Shown here in pieces: positions 7,912 through 13,483 of a stretch of 14,931 bases of DNA. Both the position numbers and the translations under genes were made by a program. Source of the DNA: Chloroflexota bacterium (GTDB lineage: Bacteria; Chloroflexota; Anaerolineae; Anaerolineales; Villigracilaceae). Within the stretch, counting starts at the first letter, position 1, and each line of letters starts with the position of its first letter. The DNA lies in the NCBI GenBank assembly GCA_023459215.1, contig JAEWVF010000044.1, positions 1-14,931 on the forward strand, given 5' to 3'. The notes below the pieces were generated by a model. The model saw nothing but the letters and a program-made list of their open reading frames with translations. It had not been told where the DNA came from and did not search any database.

Positions 7912-9078
7912 ATGAGCCTCGTTGCTGCTGTTGGACATGCCCAGGCGCTCGACCCGCGCGAAGCCAGTTTGCAGGCTGCGCATCATGCCTTAAACCAGAT
8001 GGGCAACACCTCTCCGTCGCTGGCAATCATCATCAGCCCGTATCGTTTCGATGCCCAGATGGTGCTCAGCGGCGCAACCAGCCTGTTGTCCAATATCCCG
8101 ATTTTAGGATTCAGCAGCCCGGCTTCAATAACGCATTCTGGCAATCACTCCAACTCGGTGGTGGTTGCCTTGCTCGGCGGGGATGATGTTCAGGCGGAAA
8201 CCCATTGGTTTGCAAATTATTCACAGGCCAGCGTCGATACGGCCACCCGGCTGCGGCAGTTGATTGGCTATGAACAGCGCCCGGTCAAGAGCATTCTGAC
8301 TTTTGCCGACGGTTTGAACGGCAGCGCCGAGGAATTTTGCCAGGCCCTGCCTGCCACCATCCCGATTTTTGGCGGCCTGGCTGCCGGGGATTTTCAAAAT
8401 AATATCAGTTACCAATTTGCGGGCGTCCAGAGCGGTGGCGGCGGCATGGCCAGCGCATTTTTGCGCGGTAAATATAAAATCGGCATTGGCTATGGACATG
8501 GCTGGAGCCCAATCGGCAACCACTTCCGGGTCACTCGCTCGCGCGGTTTCTGGCTCAGGACGCTGGATGGACGCCCAGCCTCCGAAGCATATGCCAGTCT
8601 TTTTGGACACGCCCCCCGCTTGTGGGCGTTCCCGCCGCTTAATTACACTGCCCGCATCTATCCGCTGGGATTTGAACAGGCTGATACAACCGACATGCTG
8701 GTCCGCGCCCCATTGCGGGTCGAAGCTGATGGCAGTTTCCGTATGAACGCCCCGTTGCGCGACGGTTCGGATGCCTACCTGATGGTGGGCAGCCCGGCGC
8801 GCTGCATGGAAGCGGTAAAAAGTGCCGTCAACCAGGCGTTGCTTGGCCTGGAGGGTGCCCGGCCTGTCTTGGGACTGATTTTGGCTGACATCTCCTGGCA
8901 GATGTTATTGCAGGCCAAACCCGGCGCCGAGGTTCAAGTGTTGCAGGAAATCCTGGGCCGCGAACTGCCCCTGGCTGGCGGCTACACCCTTGGACAAATT
9001 GCCCCGGCCCGTCCGGGAGAAGAGACTCCCCAATTCCTGAACCAGCATTTCATGATCGCCTTGTTTGGTGAGGAATAG
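7912..9078 (+). CDS. FIST-domain sensory protein (FIST_N + FIST_C), probable partner of the upstream kinase
   Basis: A 388-residue soluble protein with no signal peptide or membrane span. FIST_N covers about 35-215: LGFSSPASITHSG (65-77), IPIFGGLAAGDF (150-161) and the family motif GHGWSPIGNHFRVTRS (195-210). FIST_C covers about 216-385: LDGRPASEAY (218-227) and a C-terminal GGYTLGQIAP (356-365) followed by FLNQHFMIALFGE. FIST proteins act as small-ligand sensors in signal transduction. In Pseudomonas aeruginosa the FIST haemoprotein NosP is cotranscribed with the histidine kinase NahK and controls it in response to nitric oxide. Here the gene starts 12 bases after the kinase with a strong AAGGAG, so an analogous pairing is likely by context. 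Histidines at 75, 79, 98, 196, 204 and 233 are possible haem ligands, but none can be assigned. The usual Cys/Arg pattern in the FIST_C core strand appears replaced (ADISWQMLL, 325-333). Confidence 0.92.
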   Translation: MSLVAAVGHAQALDPREASLQAAHHALNQMGNTSPSLAIIISPYRFDAQMVLSGATSLLSNIPILGFSSPASITHSGNHSNSVVVALLGGDDVQAETHWFANYSQASVDTATRLRQLIGYEQRPVKSILTFADGLNGSAEEFCQALPATIPIFGGLAAGDFQNNISYQFAGVQSGGGGMASAFLRGKYKIGIGYGHGWSPIGNHFRVTRSRGFWLRTLDGRPASEAYASLFGHAPRLWAFPPLNYTARIYPLGFEQADTTDMLVRAPLRVEADGSFRMNAPLRDGSDAYLMVGSPARCMEAVKSAVNQALLGLEGARPVLGLILADISWQMLLQAKPGAEVQVLQEILGRELPLAGGYTLGQIAPARPGEETPQFLNQHFMIALFGEE

Positions 9079-9095
9079 AACGTGTAATCATGTTC
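9078..9095. repeat. short inverted repeat GAACGTG-TAAT-CATGTTC
   Basis: Seven-base arms with one G-T wobble around a four-base loop, overlapping the last base of the FIST stop codon. It lies in the 63-base gap between the signalling genes and the polysaccharide genes. No T-run follows, so it is not a typical intrinsic terminator. It may be an operator or a weak hairpin marking the boundary between two transcription units. Confidence 0.3.
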
Positions 9096-9132
9096 CGCCA
9101 TCGCGACAATATTGGATGGGGGAAGCATCCTT

Positions 9133-9136
9133 GGAG
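9133..9136 (+). promoter_or_regulatory. Shine-Dalgarno (GGAG) that fixes the dehydrogenase start
   Basis: GGAG is five bases before ATG 9142. A TTG at 9112 in the same frame would add ten residues (MDGGSILGEN) that read through this site and have no family counterpart, so ATG 9142 is used. Confidence 0.75.
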
Positions 9137-9141
9137 AAAAT

Positions 9142-10470
9142 ATGGATACCACAAAAGAGATTCTGATTAAAAAACTGCAGGATAAATCTGCCAAGATCGG
9201 CATTCTGGGCATGGGCTATGTGGGTATGCCCCTGGCGGTCGTTTTTGCCGAGAAAGGATTCACCGTCCTTGGCATTGACCCCGACCAGCGCAAAGTGGAT
9301 ACCTTCAAGAAGGGTATTTCCTACATTCAGGATGTGCCCAGCGAAACGGTTGAGCGCCTGACCAAGGCCGGCAAGCTCGATATGAGCGCCGACTTCGCCG
9401 CCCTGGCCGAAGTGGATGCCGTCAGCATCTGTGTGCCGACTCCGCTGCGCAAGACCGGCGACCCGGATATGTCCTACATCGTTTCGGCTACCGAGCAGCT
9501 TGCCAAATATGTGCATAAGGGCATGGTCATCGTGCTCGAATCGACCACCTACCCCGGCACAACCCGCGAGTTGATGGTCCCGATGCTGACCGAGAAATCT
9601 GGCCTGGTGGTGGGTGAAGATATTTTCATCTGCTTCTCGCCGGAGCGCGTCGACCCGGGCCGCGAAGACTGGACAACGTACAACACCCCCAAGGTCATGG
9701 GCGGCATGACCGAGGCTTGCGCCGAAGTGGCGACTGCCTGGTACAGCGGCGCGCTGGAGACGGTTGTACCGGTTTCGAGCGCCGAGGCCGCCGAAATGGC
9801 CAAATTGCTCGAAAACACCTTCCGTATGATTAACATTGGCCTGGTCAACGAACTGGCGATGATGTGCGAGCGCCTGGGCGTGGATGTGTGGGAAGTTATC
9901 GAAGCGGCTGCCACCAAACCCTTTGGCTTTATGAAGTTCACCCCCGGCCCCGGCCTGGGCGGACACTGCATCCCGATTGACCCGCTCTATCTCTCGTGGA
10001 AGATGAAAGAGCTGAATTACACCGCCAAATTTATCGAACTGGCCTCCGAGATCAACACCAACATGCCGCGCTATGTGGTCAGCCGCGTGCTGGATGGGCT
10101 CAACGACCGTGGCAAGCCTTTAAACGGCAGCAAGGTTCTCGTCCTGGGCGTGGCCTACAAGCCCGACATCGACGATGTGCGCGAGTCCCCGTCCCTGGAT
10201 GTCATCGCCCTGCTGGAGAAGAAGGGCGCGCATGTCCAGTATCACGATCCGTATATCCCCAGCTTCCGCACCCACGAGGGCGGGACGATGAACAGCATCA
10301 GCGATGCCGAATTGATGCCTGCGGTGGGCGAGGCGGATGTTGTTTTGATCGTCACCAATCACAAAGCCTACGATTACAAGGCCATCCTTGCCTCGGCCAG
10401 GTTCATTTTTGACAGCCGCAACGCGCTCGGCAAACTGGGCAAGAATAATCCCAAAGTGGTGCGCTTATAG
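9142..10470 (+). CDS. nucleotide-sugar 6-dehydrogenase, WbpA-like (UDP-GlcNAc/UDP-Glc dehydrogenase family)
   Basis: A 442-residue, NAD-dependent four-electron dehydrogenase that oxidises C6 of a UDP-sugar to a carboxylate. The N-terminal Rossmann domain has GMGYVGMPLA (23-32). SICVPTP (95-101) and ESTTYPGT (133-140) are standard family landmarks. The central domain has KLLENTFRMINIGLVNE (221-237) with the catalytic Lys/Asn. The nucleophile is Cys276 in GPGLGGHCIPIDP (269-281). The C-terminal UDP-binding domain has VLVLGVAYKPDIDDVRESP (332-350). GGHCIPIDP is the WbpA-type form, which in Pseudomonas acts on UDP-GlcNAc, rather than the GGSCFPKD form typical of UDP-glucose dehydrogenases. The substrate is therefore probably UDP-GlcNAc, but this is an inference from one motif. 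It begins a polysaccharide gene group; the neighbouring epimerase would use its product. The 63-base gap from the FIST gene leaves room for a separate promoter, none of which is obvious. Confidence 0.94.
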   Translation: MDTTKEILIKKLQDKSAKIGILGMGYVGMPLAVVFAEKGFTVLGIDPDQRKVDTFKKGISYIQDVPSETVERLTKAGKLDMSADFAALAEVDAVSICVPTPLRKTGDPDMSYIVSATEQLAKYVHKGMVIVLESTTYPGTTRELMVPMLTEKSGLVVGEDIFICFSPERVDPGREDWTTYNTPKVMGGMTEACAEVATAWYSGALETVVPVSSAEAAEMAKLLENTFRMINIGLVNELAMMCERLGVDVWEVIEAAATKPFGFMKFTPGPGLGGHCIPIDPLYLSWKMKELNYTAKFIELASEINTNMPRYVVSRVLDGLNDRGKPLNGSKVLVLGVAYKPDIDDVRESPSLDVIALLEKKGAHVQYHDPYIPSFRTHEGGTMNSISDAELMPAVGEADVVLIVTNHKAYDYKAILASARFIFDSRNALGKLGKNNPKVVRL

Positions 10471-10471
10471 T

Positions 10472-10541
10472 GTGTCAGGTTTTAGGTGTCAGGAGTCTGG
10501 AAAACCCTGAACCACCTGACACTTGAACCCTGCCGCCTGAT
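10472..10541. repeat. heptamer-phased repeat array (GTGTCAG family), foldable
   Basis: The 70 bases divide into ten seven-base units. GTGTCAG occurs exactly at 10472 and 10486, with related GTTTTAG and GAGTCTG between and after. The second half carries reverse-complement units (ACCTGAC 10514, ACTTGAA 10521, GCCTGAT 10535). GTGTCAGGT (10472-10480) pairs perfectly with ACCTGACAC (10514-10522). A competing pair, GGTTTT (10478-10483) with AAAACC (10501-10506), is also possible. It fills most of the gap between the dehydrogenase and epimerase. An open frame starting at 10486 in phase with the epimerase translates this repeat and is not part of the protein. Confidence 0.7.
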
Positions 10542-10551
10542 ACGGAAAATT

Positions 10552-11529
10552 ATGTCAAACTATCTCGTCACTGGCGCAGCCGGCTTTATCGGCGCGCGTA
10601 CCAGCGAAATGCTGCTTTCACAGGGTCATACCGTCACCGGCATCGATAACCTGAATGAAGCCTACGATCCGCGAATCAAGGAATACCGCCTGCGCAAACT
10701 TGAAGCCACCCCCGGCTTTACCTTTGTAAAGGCTGATATTGCTGAGCGGAGCATCATTCAACATTCAACTTTAAACCGGCAGCCGTTTGACGGCGTCATC
10801 AACCTGGCCGCCCGCGCCGGGGTGCGTTACAGCGTGGAAGACCCCTGGGTGTTCATCGATTCAAACGTCACCGGGACGTTGAACATGCTCGAAGTCTGCC
10901 GCCGCAGCGGGAACGCCAAATTTATTCTGGCCTCCACCTCCAGCATTTACGGAGCCAACCCGCCCTACCCGACGCCTGAATCCGCTTCGAGCAGCGAAGT
11001 GCTGCAACCCTACGCTGCCAGCAAAAAGGGCGCGGAGGTGCTGGCGCACTCGTACCACCACCTGTACGGGATCGACACCACCGTCCTGCGCTTTTTCACC
11101 GTCTATGGCCCTGCCGGACGCCCCGACCTGGCCCTCTTCCGCTTCGTGCAGTGGATTCTCGAAGGCCGCCCGGTGCGCATCAACGGCGACGGCGCCCAAT
11201 CGCGTGGATTCACCTACATTGACGATATCGTGCGCGGAATCATCGCTGCGCTTAAACCCGTTGGTTACGAAGTCATTAACCTGGGCGGGCACGAGGTGAT
11301 TACCATCAATGGACTGGTCACGCTGATCGAAGACATCACCGGCAAAAAGGCGATTGTCCAGCACGGCCCGCCCAACCCCGCCGACATGTTCACCAACTGG
11401 GCGGATGTTTCCAAGGCTCGCGACTTGCTCGGTTGGTCGCCCGAATACGATATGCGCCGCGGCACCGAAAAACTGGTCGAGTGGTATTTGCAGGAACGCG
11501 ACTGGGCCAAAGATGTGCTGACGCCCTAA
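10552..11529 (+). CDS. NAD-dependent epimerase, UDP-glucuronate 4-epimerase-like extended SDR
   Basis: A 325-residue extended short-chain dehydrogenase that probably inverts C4 of a UDP-sugar through a 4-keto intermediate with bound NAD. It shows the nucleotide motif TGAAGFIG (7-14), ASTSSIYG (127-134) with the catalytic Thr/Ser, and YAASK (Tyr154, Lys158). IDNLNEAYDPRIKEYRL (31-47) and NLAARAGVRYSVEDP (84-98) are the hallmarks of UDP-glucuronate epimerases. VLRFFTVYGPAGRPDLA (178-194) and the RGFTYIDDIVRG stretch (218-229) are also standard. ATG 10552 is chosen because the family starts directly at the Rossmann strand (MSNYLVTG). The 22 codons upstream in frame are repeat-derived. The Shine-Dalgarno is weak (GGAA at 10544-10547). 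Residues 69-75 (IQHSTLN) are encoded by a heptamer repeat. It would act on the uronic acid made by the upstream dehydrogenase. Confidence 0.91.
   Translation: MSNYLVTGAAGFIGARTSEMLLSQGHTVTGIDNLNEAYDPRIKEYRLRKLEATPGFTFVKADIAERSIIQHSTLNRQPFDGVINLAARAGVRYSVEDPWVFIDSNVTGTLNMLEVCRRSGNAKFILASTSSIYGANPPYPTPESASSSEVLQPYAASKKGAEVLAHSYHHLYGIDTTVLRFFTVYGPAGRPDLALFRFVQWILEGRPVRINGDGAQSRGFTYIDDIVRGIIAALKPVGYEVINLGGHEVITINGLVTLIEDITGKKAIVQHGPPNPADMFTNWADVSKARDLLGWSPEYDMRRGTEKLVEWYLQERDWAKDVLTP
10756..10776. repeat. intragenic heptamer repeat ATTCAAC-ATTCAAC-TTTAAAC
   Basis: Two identical heptamers (10756-10762, 10763-10769) followed by a related third (10770-10776). The 21 bases equal seven codons, so the epimerase frame is kept. 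It encodes residues 69-75 in the variable loop between the DI strand and the FDGVINLAA strand. ACTTGAA and ACTTAAA units in the two flanking arrays resemble the reverse complement of this motif. Confidence 0.55.
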
Positions 11530-11533
11530 AACG

Positions 11534-11593
11534 GTATCAGGTGTCATGTATCAGGTGTTTCACCTGATACATGACACTTAAATACCTGACACC
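11534..11593. repeat. heptamer-phased repeat with a perfect 17-bp hairpin
   Basis: GTGTCATGTATCAGGTG (11541-11557) and its exact reverse complement (11561-11577) enclose a TTT loop. The sequence is also a heptamer array: GTATCAG at 11534 and 11548, GTGTCAT at 11541, GTGTTTC at 11555, then ACCTGAT, ACATGAC and ACTTAAA, and a one-base-shifted ACCTGAC at 11584. It is clearly the same family as 10472-10541. No T-run follows the stem, so a classical intrinsic terminator is unlikely. It fills the gap between the epimerase and flippase and could limit or stabilise the transcript. Confidence 0.85.
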
Positions 11594-11600
11594 CTTTCCC

Positions 11601-12944
11601 ATGACCCTTTTCTCCAAACTAAAATCGATCTGGCAAACCGACCCCCTCCTGCGCCGGGTGGTCAAGAACAGCAGTTTCCTGTTTTCGGGTAGTTCACTGG
11701 GAATCTTGTTCAACCTTTTGGCCAGCGTCTACGCTACCCGTGCCCTGGGAGTGGCTGGTTTTGGCATCTCAGGAGCAATCACCAACTTTGCAGCTGTCGC
11801 CGACAAGGTTTTTTCCTTCCGCATTGGCGAGCTGGTCATCAAGTACAGCGGCGCAGCCCTGGCTGAAGGGGATAAAAACCGCGCGGCGGCCGTCTTCAAA
11901 ACCGCGGCGCTGACAGAAATCGGCGTTTCGCTGCTCTCTTACCTGTTGATTGTGCTTTTGGCCCCGCTGGCCGCCCTCTATTTTGCCAAAGATGCCAGTT
12001 TTGCCCCCTATTTTGTTTTCTATGGTCTGATTGTTCCGGCCGGCTTTATTTTTGAGTCGGGCAGCGCTTTACTGCAAATCGGCGGGAATTTCCGCTCGCA
12101 GGCTGCGCTCAACCTATCGCAGAGCGTGGTTACGGCAGCGATCATCATCTATGCCTACCTGAGCGAAAGCGGATTGGTGGTTGTGCTGGCCGCCTACCTG
12201 GTTGGCAAAACCATCCTGGGCTTTGGGTACGCCGTCTTTGCCCTGCGTCGCGCCGGACAGTTGTTCGGACCCGATTGGTGGAAGGTTTCATTTTCACACC
12301 TGCCGCCCTGGCGTGAGTTTTGGGGTTTTGCTTTCTCAAGCAATTTCTCCGGTTCGGTCAACCTGTTTGTGCGCGACAGCGACATCTTGTGGATTAATTA
12401 TTTCATCGGCCCGGTACAGGGCGGCTATTACAAAGTGGCGATGGCTCTGATCGGTTACATGATGATGCCGGTTGACCCGTTCATCAAAACCAGTTTCCCT
12501 GAAATCACCCGCGCCATTGCCGAGAAAGCCTGGGGACGGCTCAAAAACCTGCTGCGCCGGCTGACCCTGATTTCTGGTACCGTTACGATTGGCTTTGGTC
12601 TGGCGCTGATTGTTTTGGGCGAACCGTTGATTTTCCGCTATATCTACGAGCCGGAATTCCTGCCTGCCATCATCCCGGCCCTGATTTTGCTCGTTGGTTA
12701 CGGGACTGCCAACACCTTGTTCTGGAACCGTCCGCTGATTTTGGCCCTGGGACATGCCACCTTCCCGTTGGCGGTCATGGCCCTGGTCGGGACGGTCAAA
12801 ATTGCACTTAGCTTTTACCTGGTTCCGCGTTATGGCATGAATGCCCAGGCGGCCCTGATGTCAGCTTATTTTGTGCTCTCGATTGGCATCATCGTTTGGC
12901 GCGGGTTGGCTGAAATCAAACAGCGGGAGCACTCAGGGCAGTAA
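11601..12944 (+). CDS. Wzx-type polysaccharide flippase (MOP superfamily)
   Basis: A 447-residue, strongly hydrophobic protein with about 12 likely membrane spans. The N-terminal KNSSFLFSGSSLGILFN (22-38) and YATRALGVAGFGISGAI (44-60) match the start of the polysaccharide biosynthesis/flippase family, where the RALG-xxGFG loop follows the first span. Short Arg/Lys-rich loops (for example 209-222 and the KNLLRRLT region) separate the spans. These proteins move undecaprenyl-linked oligosaccharide repeat units across the cytoplasmic membrane. The upstream in-frame ATG at 11571 lies inside the hairpin repeat and would add ten repeat-encoded residues, so ATG 11601 is preferred. No Shine-Dalgarno precedes either codon, so initiation may be weak. 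It follows the sugar-nucleotide genes and completes an export module. No Wzy polymerase or glycosyltransferase is adjacent on this strand. Confidence 0.88.
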   Translation: MTLFSKLKSIWQTDPLLRRVVKNSSFLFSGSSLGILFNLLASVYATRALGVAGFGISGAITNFAAVADKVFSFRIGELVIKYSGAALAEGDKNRAAAVFKTAALTEIGVSLLSYLLIVLLAPLAALYFAKDASFAPYFVFYGLIVPAGFIFESGSALLQIGGNFRSQAALNLSQSVVTAAIIIYAYLSESGLVVVLAAYLVGKTILGFGYAVFALRRAGQLFGPDWWKVSFSHLPPWREFWGFAFSSNFSGSVNLFVRDSDILWINYFIGPVQGGYYKVAMALIGYMMMPVDPFIKTSFPEITRAIAEKAWGRLKNLLRRLTLISGTVTIGFGLALIVLGEPLIFRYIYEPEFLPAIIPALILLVGYGTANTLFWNRPLILALGHATFPLAVMALVGTVKIALSFYLVPRYGMNAQAALMSAYFVLSIGIIVWRGLAEIKQREHSGQ

Positions 12945-12975
12945 AAAAACGTGCTGCTGAAGGATTGCAAACAGA

Positions 12976-13461
12976 ATGTCGAACGATGTCGCGCATAAAA
13001 GCTGGTGGCAAACCTTTGAAGTGGTTTTTGGCCTTCCTTTTCTCCTTGCGATTGCTTTGCAGTGGTTTGTGCCCATTTCACTCTCCCGCGGATTCATCGC
13101 GCTGGCCCGCATACCGGCGGGGACGATTCTCATTGTTGGCGGCATCAGCCTTGTAGTTCTTGCGCGTCGCGAGTTTGCCCGTTACGGCCAACCCACCGAC
13201 CCGGGACACCCCACCGGCAAGATTGTTTCTACGGGTGTTTTCTCTATCTCAAGAAATCCGCTCTACCTGGGCGGTGTTTTCTTCCTGGCGGGGGTTTCGT
13301 TCCTGTTTGACCTTCCCTGGGTTTTGATCCTGCTCATCCCCTCCCTGATTGCCTGCCAATCCATCCTTATCGCACCGGAAGAAGCCTACCTTGCGGCCAG
13401 GTTCGGAGAGCAATACCGGGCGTACTCGGCGACCGTCCAGCGCTGGATTGGCCGCATCTGA
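12976..13461 (+). CDS. isoprenylcysteine carboxyl methyltransferase-like / phospholipid methyltransferase-like membrane protein
   Basis: A 161-residue membrane protein with spans at about residues 16-34, 41-62, 97-112 and 113-131. The C-terminal half has the ICMT/PEMT family pattern. GHPTGKIVSTGVFSISRNPLY (77-97) contains the SRNPLYLG core, followed by APEEAYLAARFGEQYRAY (133-150) and a final RWIGRI. In the family this region binds S-adenosylmethionine at the membrane surface. Bacterial members are mostly uncharacterised, and the substrate here (lipid, isoprenoid or other) cannot be told. The ATG at 12976 has GAAGGA at 12959-12964, rather far (11 bases) upstream. It is 31 bases after the flippase, so it may be last in that operon. 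It converges with the ThyX-like gene across only 22 bases. Confidence 0.87.
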   Translation: MSNDVAHKSWWQTFEVVFGLPFLLAIALQWFVPISLSRGFIALARIPAGTILIVGGISLVVLARREFARYGQPTDPGHPTGKIVSTGVFSISRNPLYLGGVFFLAGVSFLFDLPWVLILLIPSLIACQSILIAPEEAYLAARFGEQYRAYSATVQRWIGRI

Positions 13462-13483
13462 TTAGCGCAGGGGCTTTTATCGT

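Noticed and set aside
5773..7986. Long open frame (737 codons) on the minus strand
   Set aside because: It lies opposite the histidine kinase, whose plus-strand reading shows clear GAF, H-box, N, G1 and G2 motifs. The minus-strand translation has no recognisable domain and arises from the codon bias of the real gene.
10486..10551. 22-residue N-terminal extension of the epimerase
   Set aside because: The codons read through the heptamer repeat array, and extended SDRs start directly at the Rossmann strand, as at ATG 10552.
10472..11593. CRISPR-like repeat structure
   Set aside because: The units are seven bases long, contiguous and degenerate, without unique 30-40 base spacers, and no cas gene is near.
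11534..11593. Intrinsic terminator after the epimerase
   Set aside because: The stem is strong but is followed by TTAAATACC, not a T-run, so a standard rho-independent terminator is not supported.
11571..11600. Ten-residue N-terminal extension of the flippase from ATG 11571
   Set aside because: This ATG is in the right arm of a 17-bp hairpin and the residues are repeat-derived; ATG 11601 gives a normal family start.
13462..13483. Bidirectional terminator between the convergent ICMT-like and ThyX-like genes
   Set aside because: The 22-base gap holds no inverted repeat of useful length; the TTTT within it is not preceded by a stem.
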